Assembly: GCA_026745465.1 (NCBI GenBank)
Contig: JACYXH010000363.1
Coordinates: 4,690,001 to 4,754,000, forward strand
DNA: 64,000 nt
Origin: Lota lota
Lineage: Eukaryota; Chordata; Actinopteri; Gadiformes; Lotidae
Reading direction: 5' to 3'
Part shown: one piece after another, positions 45,374-57,424 of the stretch
Layout: each line of letters begins with the position of its first letter
Numbering within the stretch: the first letter of the stretch is position 1
Made by a program: the position numbers and the translations under genes
Notes under the pieces: generated by a model
Database searches by the model: none
Told to the model about the DNA's origin: nothing
The model's input: only the letters and a program-made list of their open reading frames with translations

Positions 45374-46894
45374 GACCGACAAACTTTTAATAGAGACATC
45401 AGACGTGACAAAGACGGGGCTGACAGGCCAGCTGAATGGATCCCTGGTGACGGAGAAACTGGGCTCTGCATCGCCATACGCCTGGCTCTCCACTATTGTC
45501 AGGACCCAAAGCCTTCAAGAGCCTTTTGTAAAAGTCGCCTCATTTCCCTACCTTATCTGATCCTTGTGGTTGTGTATGGGTGAATGTGGGGCCCTCTGTA
45601 CTGTTGCATTAAACCAGCTGATTTGTACACAACTCATAGAGTCTGTAGTCAAACAGCACAACCGAGATGGGTGTGATTGCTTTCATAGTGACAATAATTC
45701 AGTGCACGTTGTTGTTGCCTTCTGCCCAGCAATAAAATCGTGTCTGCAGTAGCCTTGTGGTTTTGTTTGAGTTTTATTTTAATCACCACAATGCATAGTC
45801 CCTTAAACCTTCTGTTTGACTGGATTAGGCTGCTGTCCTACAGAAGCAGCTTGTGTTGCAGCACATTGGGTATCGCTCACTCTTAGACTAGCAACGTGCT
45901 TGCTAGTTTTCTGTTTCAGTTCTCTGCCATTCTCGTGTCAATCTCCGCTTTGGGAGCTGGGTGACTTGTGGTTCTCGGTTGCGTACCATCTGGCGTATCA
46001 CTCAGGTGGTGGTATCCTTGCCGTGCTGATGAATGATGGATATGCACCATGTAATTTAGGATTTTGCTCGCCTTTCTTACTCTTTCCTATTGATTGCATT
46101 CGGGAGCTGCTTAAATATGCTGAGAATATGAACACAGTAGAATCCCCAAAGCTTTCGTCCCTTGACTTCTTTTTTGTTTAATTTAAATCAAGCTTTGAAA
46201 GACCAAAGATATTTTAGATTTATTATGGGTTTAGAGTCGGACTAAATGCAAATTCACTTCATATTGGCCTTGATGCAATATGTGCTGCTTCTGGTTAAAA
46301 TAAGAATTGAGGACTTTTACAATTATGTTACAATCCCCCCTCTAGTAACAAAATTGCTTTGGTTGTGCATATATATATTTTAGTGGAGCAGAAACAGAAA
46401 TACGTGTGGTATCTGGTGGCCATTTGACTTCCCATCCTATTTGTGGAGAGTAAAACATAGTTCAGCATCAAACAGCCATTGTGGGTACGCATTCTTTGCC
46501 GGGGCTTGTATTTAGGGCTCTGCGTGTACTACTGCCAGGGTGCTTGCATTTAGGGCTGTGTGTACTACTGCCAGGGTGCTTGTATTCATGGCTCTGCGTG
46601 CACTACTGCCAGAACGATTTCTTCCCACAAACTAGGTTGATCTCTAATGAGTTGTACAAATTAACATATTAGCAAACGTTTGCTAGTCTTAGAGCTGCAT
46701 ATTTGGAGAGATGTGTAGAATGCATACAGTGGTGCACTCTGTGGGCAGTAGCGACAGACCCATAAGCTAGACACCACAAGTATAATTGACCCTTTGATGC
46801 ACTAGCCTTGTGCACCAACGGGTAAATTATACTTTGATGCACTGACCTTGTGCACTCAATGATAACCATAATAATTATCCTCTCTTCCCTGCAG
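43415..46894 (+). other. sfmbt1: sfmbt1 intron 1 (3.5 kb)
   Basis: No coding sequence recognised. It contains a poly-G run of about 33 nt at 45339-45371 and a three-copy repeat of about 45 bp at 46485-46610 (core 'actactgccagggtgcttg'). The frames around 45059-45583 and the 121-residue frame at 45816-46181 have no recognisable family and are not called. The acceptor GCAG is at 46891-46894. Confidence 0.65.
45339..45371. repeat. Poly-G run (about 33 nt)
   Basis: Uninterrupted G homopolymer in sfmbt1 intron 1. It is a quadruplex-capable tract, and its exact length is unreliable in any sequencing method. Confidence 0.9.
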
Positions 46895-46927
46895 CACTTC
46901 CAGACTTGGCCTATAGGGGGTGCCAAC

Positions 46928-49900
46928 ATGAGTCAGGAACCACTGGAGTCCGGTAGGTATCCTCTATTCAATGATATTATCTGTTGAGTAGTAGTGTGGT
47001 CAGACCAGAAGATGAGCTGTTATCTGTGTGTGTCCAGAAAGGGACTCTGGTCAGGATGTGTCTGACTTCAACTGGGACGACTACCTGGAGGAGAGCGGAG
47101 CCATGTCCGTGCCTCATCATGCCTTCAAACATGTGAGTAGCGTGGACGGGGAACAGAAGGAAAAGCACCCCGTTGGGGTTGTCAACGTGTGCCAAACGAC
47201 AAATCAACACCACCCTGTTTCATATGTCTCTCTCTTGCTCTCCATCCCCCTCTCACTCTTTGTCTCACTCTCCTACACACACAGGTGGACCAGGGCCTGC
47301 AGACAGGCCTGGCGCCAGGCATGAAGCTGGAGGTGTGTGTGCGCGCGGAGGCCGACAGCCCCTACTGGGTGGCCACCATCATCACCACCTGCGGCCAGCT
47401 GCTGCTGCTTCGCTACGAGGGTTACCAGGACGACCGGCGCGCTGACTTCTGGTGTGACATCATGACAGCCGACCTCCACCCGCTGGGCTGGAGCCGCCAG
47501 CAGGGCAAGACCATGAGGGCCCCTGAAGGTGAGGGCCCCAGCAGCCTTTGGAAAGAGAGAGAGAGGGCTGCACTATGGGGCTTGGTGGAAAAAATATGCC
47601 TTTTTCTTAGTCTCCTGCGACCTCCGTTTGTGGTGAGGGATTTGGCTTCCAAAAATAAGTTCATTTTTTTTAATTGTCTTCTTTATTTAACTGGCGTGGA
47701 TGGTAAGTTAAGGTCATTGCACATTGCAGTTTGTTTTCCGGAAGTGTACAATCGTATCTGCACATTACACACTTCCGCTGCCATGTTTTTATGTCATGTA
47801 AAAAACCGTGGGTTCACATGGTAACTGTAGACCTATCCTATTGGTCATCCAGTTTTCTTTTTACAGATTTAACAAATCCGTCAAATGAATAAATAGACAC
47901 GGCTCTGTTTAAATTTATGTTGGACCATCACAGTATGTTTTGGGTTCAGTGTGTAAAAGGCCCATAGATATGAATGTGTTCAGTTTGTTTTATGTCCATA
48001 AAATTCAGTCTTGGGGTTCAAAGACCTTGTGGTACGCTGGTCAACTGGTGGTTAGCCTGATTAGGGGTGTCTTAGTGTCTCTATGGTCTCAGGGGTGTCT
48101 AAGTGACCTGTGTCTCAGTGTGTCTGGTCTCAGGGGTGTCTAAGTGACCTGTGTCTCTGTGTGTCTGGTCTCAGGGGTGTCTAAGTGACCTGTGTGTCTG
48201 GTCTCAGGGGTGTCTAAGTGACCTGTGTCTCTGTGTGTCTGGTCTCAGGGGTGTCTAAGTGACCTGTGTCTCAGTGTGTCTGGTCTCAGGGGTGTCTAAG
48301 TGACCTGTGTCTCTGTGTGTCTGGTCTCAGGGGTGTCTAAGTGACCTGTGTCTCTGTGTGTCTGGTCTCAGGGGTGTCTAAGTGACCTGTGTCTCTGTGT
48401 GTCTGGTCTCAGGGGTGTCTAAGTGACCTGTGTCTCTCTGGTCTCAGGGGTGTCTAAGTGACCTGTGTCTCTGGTCTCAGGGGTGTCTAAGTGACCTGTG
48501 TCTCTGTGTGTCTGGTCTCAGGGGTGTCTAAGTGACCTGTGTCTCTCTGGTCTCAGGGGTGTCTAAGTGACCTGTGTCTCTGGTCTCAGGGGTGTCTAAG
48601 TGGCCTGTGTCTTTGTGTGTCTGGTCTCAGGGGTGTCTAAGCTACCTGTGTCTCTGTGTCTCTGGTCTCAGGGGTTCGTGAGAAGCACCAGGACTGGGAG
48701 GTCTTGCTGGAGACGGCCATCGCTGAGGAGGGCAGCGCACCTGCCAACCTGCTGGAAATGGTGTGTGTGTGTGTGTCTTTGTGTTTGTGTGGCCCTGTTC
48801 ACACCTGGCATTAACATGCATCTTGGGTGATCTGATCATAAGTGGACAGTTCTAGGTAAGTCAGTTCACACCTGTCATTAGAATGTGTCTCTATATGCGT
48901 GCATCATTTCTGTTTGCAAAGACCAAATTTGTTGATGTTTTTAACCGGTGGGAGACAGCAATGCACTTCCACGTGCCTAGTCTGCCGAAAAAAAGAAAAG
49001 AAAAAACCAATCAAAACAATACAGACTTGGCAATCCAAGTCTGATTTACATTATGAGGCTGCCTGCAGTTGAGTTGGCGTTTTTTTTCAATGTGGCCCAG
49101 GACACATTCTCCCACAAACTGCTAAATTAATATGGCTTTCTGCGGCCCAGACCACCTCTGAATTTGGACTGAGCTATTGGATCTAAATGCGTTCTCAATG
49201 CGTCTTGGGTGCATTAACACCTGTACTTAGAGCTGCCCACTTTTGATCGGATCACCCAAGACGGACATTAATGCCAGGTCTGATCAGGGCGAGTGAGTGT
49301 GTGAGTGTCAGTGTGTCTGTGGGTTTGTGTGTATTTTTATCCCATATTAAGGGAAATCCAGGTCAAACCTTTGTTCTGACTTTTAGTTATTGATCTATGA
49401 TCATATTTGTACAACGCAAGAATCATAATAAAAAATGTGTAAATGAATAAAGATAAAATCATGCATATATTTGGCCTTATGTCCTATCATATACTTAAAC
49501 TGAAAGTAATTTCCACCAAAAAAAGAATGAGAATGGTCCTATCAAGTGCTTACGGTGCAGGGCGTTCTCTCACAGTGCATCATATTCCTCGCCTAGTGCA
49601 TGTCATACAACCACACAGACACACTGTATATTTGGTCTTTAAGGCCCACTCATTATGACAACCACCTCTACCACCCTCTCTCTCCTGCACCCCCCCAGCC
49701 CCAGCGCGGTAGGGACCCGATGGAGCTGCTGTGCGCCGGCTGCTACGTGGAGCTCCAGGACTCCAGCGACCCGGGCCTGGCCTGGGCCGCTGGAGTGGAG
49801 GAGAATGTGGGTGGGAGGCTGAAGCTGCGGCCGCTGGGCACCGAGGGGCTGGCCGACACGCCCTCTACCCTCTGGCTCTACTACCTCCACCCACGCCTCC

Positions 49901-52900
49901 ACCCGCCCGGCTGGGCCCAGGAGCACGGCTGCACCCTCAGGCCCCCCCAAGGTCAGCTCTCCTTGTTTATGTTTACCCATGATGGATGTTTTTCTTCCAT
50001 GTTGTTATTTGTTTTAAGGGATTTCATTGGATTGTGTGGGTGCTGCTGCTGCTGCTGCTGCTGCTGTAGAGCTGGCATGGCTAATGGCTTTGGATGCAGG
50101 GCCACAGAACTAATTTAAAACCAAACACCATAGCTGAATGGAGCCATCTTTAAAATGTTGCTGAAGGTTATTTAGCAGAAAAAGCGTGGTCGACGTTTTA
50201 ACCAAATAATTCAATCTTGAAGCCATTTTGTTTAGTATTTAGTACTGTTTCTTAATCAAAATTTCATGAATTAAAAAAATTTCAGACTTATCTTGTCTGT
50301 TATTTAAACATTCACTTACAAATTATTTTCAAAATCTTTACATTGTAACTGTGTTCTCTTTGCAAATGTGTTTTTTAAATTTGAATGGTTTTGTGTACTT
50401 TTTCAATCTTTTCAATGTAAATTTTTTTCAAATATAGATCACTTTAATTTTGTGTTAAATTAATGAGAAACTATTTTATGATTTGATCATGTTAATTTTT
50501 TTTGATGTATGCTTTTCAAATGTAAAGTCTATTTTGATCATTGATATTTTTTATGTTTTTTCACTTATTTATTAATGTTAAATAGTTTTAATGTATTGAA
50601 TTTTTAATATGATTTGTTAAATGTAAATGATAAATATAAACTTTGATCCTACTTTTTCAATCCTCATTTGATCCAATGTATTGTTTTTGGCTAAATCCTA
50701 GCTTGTTAGCCGAAAGGCACACTTTAATTTATCATCATTTGATGCTTTCTTTCGCATTTATTTAAAGCTGTTTAAACCCCACTTAAATGTTTAAAGGGGT
50801 AGTATTTTATAGCATGTTAATTTTTTTTATGATTCCATGTTATGGCATCAAAATATCTGATACACTTTCACCAATGAATAGTTTAGATAAAGTATTGTCT
50901 ACCTAGAATTTTACTAATAAGTAATTTCTGTAAAGGAGGCACTTGCTGATTGGCTGGTTTGAATGTTAGTTGGGGATAGGTTAATCTTGAATGACTTCCA
51001 GCTGTGACATCGCAGCTTCTCAATCAAATTTTTTTACTGTTGACGATGTCTTCTCTATAAAACTAGGACGATGCCTGAGAGGTTTGCATACCGATAAATA
51101 ACAACCAAGACTACAAAATCTGCCGAAACTAACGAAACATGCACTCTATAACCATTCATTTTTAAATGTCCAATATTTGACATGTTTCATTTCTGTGGCT
51201 GGCTGGAGGGGTCAGAGAGATCAGATTTGAATTTGAATTGAGATTCACAGAGACTGCATCCTTTGAGCCCTGGGATATGCGCTGGTGGAATATAATGAAG
51301 GGTTTCAGCTGATATATACAGCCTGATTAATTCAGCAGACCAGCATTAAACCTTTTCTTTACTACTCCTCCATCTTCAAAAGCGATGGCCTTTTAATGCT
51401 TTGAAAGTTGTGATTCCAAAACAACATTGTATTTCTTTGTGGCAGTGGCTGGTAGAGTTATGTATCGTGAAATACGCCTTTTATATTATTCACAATATTA
51501 CAATAGGCTTGAACCGGCCTGGCCTCTCCGTATTTGCTCATCTATCCACTTGTTCCGCATCTGATTCGCTATGCTCTCTCCAATCGCGCAGATCTGCTGG
51601 CCTTGCGGACCGCAGAGGAGTGGGAGGTGGTGAGGCAGCGGATACAGGAGCTGCCACAAGATGATGCTCTGGATGAGGTGTTTCCCAAGGTACCTCCACC
51701 CTTCATACTGCTCCCCCCACGCCTACACCCTGTTTAATCCCTGGGCTTTCATAATGACCGGGATTTGATAATAATAACAACAGCGGCATAAACAAAAGAG
51801 CCTTGACATTCTGGTCCGAATCCTCAGCTTTAACATTTACAGAGTGGGGATATTGTGTGTGTGTGTGTGTGTGTTTCAGGACCAGACTGCCATCACGGCT
51901 CACAGTTTTAAGGAAGGGATGAAACTGGAGGCTGTTGACCCAGCTGCTCCCATCTCCATCAGTCCTGCTACTGTCACCAAGGTAACGGGCTGCCTTGTAC
52001 CTGCGTCAAATCTCCCTACTCTTTTGCTCTGGTTGTCGTCTGGACGTCTACTTCCTGAGTGTGGATGTCTACTTCCCTTGTTTGCCTGCCACCCTGAAGC
52101 ATTGAAAAAAAACATAATTCCAAACTAAAAGCCACTTTCGCTATATAATCACAAAGCTGTTGAAATATAAAGTACTGGCTGACACTTGTGATGTGAAGGT
52201 GTAATGTGTTCTACTAGCAGTGAAGAAAGAAAGCACTAACAAAACACATGCTTGATGAACCAGTGGGTAAAAACTGAATGGGTCCTGTCTCTGTCTCTCC
52301 CCCTCGCTCTCTGTCTCTCTTTCTCGCTCTGTCTCTGTCTCTCTCAGGTGTTTAATGAGTTCTACTTCCTGGTGAAGATGGATGACCTCTGCGGTATCGA
52401 CGAAGGGGAAGGTGGCGCCCGCTCGTTCTTGCGCCACAGAGAGAGTCCTGGGATCTTCCCTGTGCAGTGGAGCCTCAAAAATGGACTGCCCCTCTGCCCG
52501 CCCCGGGGTGTGTGAACTCTGGTCCATCGCATTGTTTGCATGCTTGATCAGCACACAGACAGACAGACAGACGCATATTCTGAAAGCTCTAAGAGTTTTA
52601 TTGTGTACTCATTATTTAATCTAAAGATCTCCATGCAATTGTAATGTGGATGACGCAAATATTGTTTGATGTACAGATGATGTAAGCTCATGGAAAGCAC
52701 CCTGCTTTAGAAGTTGTCTTTGTTGCATGTTGTTATCACCATTATATATTATGAGCACAGAAACGGTGGACGCTTAAGAAACATTAAGACACAGCTGGCA
52801 AGTCTCACACATTTCTAACAGAACATGGGTTCTTTTAAATAGGGTTTTGCTGGATTTGTTTATTGTTTGACATGCAATTAATTATCTTATTCATATTCAA

Positions 52901-55900
52901 CATATCTCCCCAACTGATAAGACATCACATGTTATAGTATCATAACCCCACTAATATTAGCCCAAACACAAGGCCCTAGCCTGCAGCTCTCCCATCTATA
53001 ATGTAGAACTGTGTTTCCAGGCTACCAGGGGCAGGACTTCGACTGGGCCGACTACCTGAAGCAGAGTGAGGCAGAGGCGGCTCCACAGCACTGCTTCTCC
53101 GCGGTAAGTCTCCCTTCACGCCAGACTGCTGCCGGGCATGTACCAAACGATCTATCTATATATACAGTCCTGCAGTCAGTGAATGTTTTACTGTTGGAGA
53201 TATGCCCTCTATATCTCTCCTCCCTGCCTTTTTATAGGCAGGGGAAATAACTGTTATTTGTCCATTGAAATATAATCCTTTTTTTACTGTAATACACAAT
53301 ATGATATGTATTCTGAAGTGACCGTTTGACACCGAACACATTCAGCATTTGGGTCATCGGTTGACATGAAATGTAAATGATTTAAGAGGAATATGTTACT
53401 AATAGGATGTCACAAATTATTATATTACAAAAGCTAAAAGCTTCCTCAGCTTCTGAAATACCATTTATTTCCCCTCTAAAAGACGTTGTTTACCAGCCAA
53501 GAGCCAACGGAGCACAGCTTCAAAGAGGCCATGAAACTGGAGGCGGTCAATCCACTGTCACCCGAGAATATTCACGTGGCAACGGTCAGCAAGGTCAAAG
53601 GGCAATACATTTGGCTCAGCCTAGAAGGTGAGGAAAAGGAGACCGCTGTGTGGTGTGTTCTCGCTCGCTCTCTCTCTCCCGCATGCTCACTTTTCAAATA
53701 TAATTGGGTTGTTATCATATAATTTAATGATATAGTAATACGGATAATCAGGACTTTTTCCACACAAAAAAAAGGATATAATGGCTGCGTGTGTTGTTAG
53801 GGCTGAAGCAGCCCATGCCAGAGGTGGTCGTCCACGTGGACTCCATGGACATCTTCCCTGTCAGCTGGTGTGAGACGAACGGCTATCCTCTGGTCTACCC
53901 CATCAAGCCACCAGGTACACAGCCTGCCCCAACTGTCAGCAAGATATTTATCCACTTACAGCTTACACTGACACAGTCCAGTTGTATCACCTACATATGT
54001 TAAGGATGCCTACTTTGCTGTGACTTCAATGGAGCTAATTAGGTGCAATGGTTTCTCTCTCGCTCTCTCACAGTGGAGAAACAGAGGAAAGTTGCAGTTG
54101 TACAGCCAGAGAAACAGTGAGTCGAACAGGAAAATGAAAGGGACTTTATTTTCAGTAGTTGTGTGAATATACATATTTATTTTAAATGTTTTTTGCTGAT
54201 TCCTGAGTCTTCTGTCCATGTATTGTATTACTGCAGAGCTCCACCCAAGTCCTCTTCACCTGACTCTGAGAAGCAGCAAATGGGCAGCCAATCAGAACTA
54301 GGTGAGGGATGTCGGTTGATCAGAGGTAGATATATTTCTTTTTCACAACAAATAGACCCCCCTCCTCTTTCTCACATACACACTCCACAACGCATCCCAC
54401 TTGCTGACCTTGGTGTCCTGTCCATGTGAGCAGGGCAGGGGAACGGGAAGTACTGCTGTCCAAAGATCTACTTCAACCACCGCTGCTTCTCTGGGCCCTA
54501 CCTCAACAAAGGACGCATCGCAGAGCTGCCTCAGTTCATTGGGCCCGGCAACTGTGTGTTGGTGCTAAAAGAGGTGAGGTGCATTCGATCACTTCTGTCG
54601 TGTTCAATCTATTAATGAAATGAGTTTTCTTTTAAAGGTATTTGTTTACGAGACATGCCTTACTTGCCTTCAGGTTGAACACTATAATACTGCTGTTCAA
54701 CTACGATAGTACAGCATTCCAACAATGTCAGCGCGCCAGCTGAGCCAACTTGTGTTTTCTATTTGTATGCCATTTATTTATCCAGAGTGACTTGACATCG
54801 ATTTTTAGATAGACAATGAGCCGGTAGCGAGTAGGCATCCTGCTCAGGGATGCCTACAGGTAGACCGCAGTGTTCAACACGCTAACCACTAGAATGTCCT
54901 GTCGTTTGTCGCGTGTGGAGGTGCTGACTCTGCTGATCAACTCGGCCTACAAGCCCAGCCGCGTGCTGCGGGAGCTGCAGCTGGACCAGGAGGGCCGCTG
55001 GCAGGGTCACGGAGAGACACTGAAAGCCAAGTGAGTCCGAGACACGCTCGTCTGTTTAACCGGGGGACCGCGATTCCCATGGCCACGTGAAAAATATACA
55101 GGACCTGAAGGACTATAAAGAACTATAGAACTGTGATAAAAGCAGAACTGGAGAAACAGAATAGAGAAAACGAAGTCATAATAATCTTGGATCTAGCTTC
55201 CCAGCCATGTCTTCTGTTAGCCTAGTTTGATGGAGGTGCTAGTTCAATGGATGGATGGATAATGCAACATGTGAGAAAGATGGCGAGTCTATCAATATTT
55301 GATCAGCTAAACCTTATTTTTTTATGGTCAGATACAAAGGAAAGAGCTACCGGGCCACTGTGGAGATAGTGCGCACTGCTGACCGCGTTGCAGAGTTCTG
55401 CAGGAAAACCTGCATCAAACTGGAGTGCTGCCCTAACTTGTTTGGACCACGGATGGTTCTGGAACGCTGCTCGGAGAACTGCTCCGTACTCACCAAGACT
55501 AAATACAGTAGGTCCTCCTGCAGGGCTTTAGATTGGACAATAACCTTTTGTCACCCCTACATTCTTTCCAAAGCATCTTCCAGTATTATTTTTTTCAATT
55601 GTATACATGTCAGGAAGAAATTTGGGTTTGAACTTAGACCCTTTCAGCTGAGAGCCTGACCCCGTTCCTTAATAATGTAGTCTAACATTGTCATTTTTTT
55701 ATTTTTTTGATATACCAAAACCTTTGTGATTGAAACTGGATGAACCTTGAAAGTTCTACTAGCTGAATTACTGGTGCAGGTGTTACAGCATCGCTATGGC
55801 GATATGTTCATCCCTATTAGATTACCTGTTCATTCTGACACTGGGTCCTTAGCTGCTCTTATCCCAGCTGCTGACTGCAGAGCCGCCGGGTCTTTTTCTG

Positions 55901-56846
55901 CTCACACCTCTTTTTTCACTGACTCCATTAAGGGATAAGCTTGTGCAGCAAAACTGTACTTTTTTCAAAATAAATATATTTAAATGTAATCCAAAAACAA
56001 ATTAAACGTATTCAATTGGGCTTTCTTTGTTGTTTGGATAATGCTTCCAATGTTAAATTTTTTTAAAGACTAGGTTTAGTCAGCAAAGTTAAAATGCAAA
56101 CTTTAAGCAGCTGGGTGTTTTGTAATTTCTCAGCTCGGGAATTAATGTACAAATGGAATAAAAATGCTAGTTGCAATCCGTGTGAAAGTCGTGTGTTCTC
56201 AACCATGACTGTTGTATTTCTTCCTCGTCTTGAATCTTCAGCGTATTATTACGGCAAGAAGAAGAGTAGGCGGGTAGGCCGGCCTCCCGGGGGTCACTCC
56301 AACCTTGAAGGAGGCGTGAAGAGGAGGGGAAGGAGGAGGAAGAGGAGGAACGGGCTCTTCGTGCACAAGAAGAGGCGATCTTCAGCCTCGTTGGACAACA
56401 CGCCCGCCGGGTCTCTGCAGGTAACACACAAAATGCACACACCCACACACGCACCAAAAACACACTGATGGATACTCAATAAAACCCCTTACACGGTCGG
56501 TAAAGTCTGCTTGTCTGGCCCCCCCAGGGCAGCGGAGATGAGGAGGACCTGGACGAAGACGAGTCCCTGAGCGAGGACTCTGGCTCAGAGGTGCAGGATG
56601 AGCTTCAGGACGACTCTGAGTACTCGGTGGGGAAGTCCCTCCCCGCCACACCCTCCCCTTCGCCGCCAGCCACGCCCCGGCCCACACGGCGCCGGCGGAA
56701 GCCCTGCTCACCGTCCTTCTCCGATGACGAAAACCGCCCACCGTCACCGAAGGTACCGAACGCGCGCCCACTGGGGATAACAGCATATTTATAGTCTGAT
56801 GCATCTCATTTTCAACCCAGCCTCAGGCCATCAAACGACAACAACC

Positions 56847-56896
<50 letters not shown>

Positions 56897-57424
56897 AGAT
56901 CGCTAAGGCGGAGCCTCCCCAGAAGCTGTGTTTGGACACCAGCCCTCTGGAGTGGAGCGTCACGGATGTGGTGCAGTTCATCAGGACCACCGACTGTGCC
57001 CCTCTAGCCCGCATCTTCTTGGATCAGGTACACACATGTACCGAGACTCTATTCAGGTGCCCACTGAGGTTAGCCAGAGGTAGAGCAGCAGGTCATCTGA
57101 CAAACTGAGTTTCATTATGTTGTGTATGTACGAGTGGGTCAACGAGACATTTAGTGTAAAGCACTTGCAATGATCTAAATGGCTGTGAAAGCGCTTAATA
57201 AACAGTGAGCAGATACTATAAACTGTATACTTGTTGTGGATACTGTATATGTTTGTAATGGTTACCGGTGTCTTCTCTCCCAGGAGATTGACGGACAGGC
57301 GTTACTCCTGCTCAACCTGCCAACAGTCCAGGAGTGCATGGACCTGAAGCTGGGACCAGCCATTAAGCTTTGCCACCACATTGAGAGGGTGAAGCTAGCG
57401 TTCTATCAGCAGTTTGCCACCTAG
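46928..57424 (+). CDS. sfmbt1: Scm-like with four MBT domains 1 (SFMBT1), complete, 20 coding exons, 871 aa
   Basis: Nuclear Polycomb-related chromatin protein that binds histone tails and acts in transcriptional repression. Coding exons: 46928-46952, 47038-47132, 47285-47528, 48672-48760, 49699-49951, 51592-51689, 51880-51981, 52348-52507, 53021-53103, 53483-53627, 53801-53914, 54074-54116, 54237-54301, 54434-54573, 54921-55030, 55332-55507, 56242-56420, 56528-56752, 56899-57027, 57284-57424 (TAG). All phases agree; the total is 2616 nt (human 866 aa). Order: four MBT repeats (about 18-120, 125-235, 240-365, 360-475; signatures [29 protein letters not shown] and [14 protein letters not shown]), SLED domain (about 510-650; [20 protein letters not shown]), a basic Arg/Lys-rich patch, an acidic Ser-rich linker with SFSDDEN, and a C-terminal SAM domain (about 795-870). 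SFMBT2 is less likely given the close match of the SLED and SAM regions to SFMBT1. Exon 5 (48672) follows a minisatellite that copies its splice acceptor. Confidence 0.98.
48064..48671. repeat. 41-bp minisatellite of splice-acceptor-like units (16 copies)
   Basis: Tandem array of about 16 units, consensus period 41 bp (some 33-35 bp), each holding CTGGTCTCAG then GGGTGTCTAAGTGACC then TGTGTCTCTGTGTGT. The array runs directly into sfmbt1 exon 5, whose own boundary is TCTGGTCTCAG|GGGTTCGTGAG. Each unit therefore resembles the real intron end plus the first bases of the exon. Spliced in the normal phase, most units would read GGG-GTG-TCT-AAG-TGA, an immediate stop. Confidence 0.93.
48792..49290. 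mobile_element. Palindromic MITE (about 499 bp) in sfmbt1 intron
   Basis: The two ends form a long inverted repeat of at least 57 bp. The left arm begins GCCCTGTTCACACCTGGCAT and the right arm, reverse-complemented, begins GCCCTGATCAGACCTGGCAT; both continue with CTTGGGTGATC and AAGTGG(A/G)CAG. There is no internal coding sequence. The fold-back form and length fit a non-autonomous DNA transposon. The superfamily is not decided, since no clear target duplication is visible. Confidence 0.7.
49952..51591 (+). other. sfmbt1: sfmbt1 intron (1.6 kb), T-rich
   Basis: Holds a (CTG)n run of about nine units (50041-50067) and a markedly A/T-rich, T-tract-rich stretch (about 50140-50650). The part from 50800 to 51130 looks like a degenerate interspersed repeat but I cannot name it. 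No coding sequence. Confidence 0.6.
54765..54897 (-). mobile_element. tRNA-derived SINE, reverse orientation, just upstream of an sfmbt1 exon
   Basis: On the minus strand it begins with an A-box-like CTAGTGGTTAGCGTGTT (tRNA-derived head, + positions about 54874-54897) and ends with AAGTCACTCTGGATAA (about + 54780-54795). CTCTGGATAA is the conserved 3' tail seen in fish SINEs that share ends with L2-type LINEs. The middle is degraded. It ends about 24 bp before the sfmbt1 exon at 54921. Confidence 0.6.
56846..56893. repeat. (GT)24 tract abutting a 3' splice site of sfmbt1
   Basis: The GT tract ends at 56893, five bases (CCAG plus one T) before the exon starting at 56899. It replaces the usual polypyrimidine tract of the SAM-domain exon. 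Confidence 0.9.

Noticed and set aside
45059..45583. Pro-rich minus-strand and Gly-rich plus-strand frames
   Set aside because: They are created by the poly-G run at 45339-45371.
45816..46181. 121-residue forward frame in sfmbt1 intron 1
   Set aside because: It is hydrophobic but has no family resemblance and lies in intronic sequence.
47189..47824. 211-residue forward frame over sfmbt1 exon 4
   Set aside because: Only 47285-47528 is coding; the rest is intron read-through past the donor at 47528/47529.
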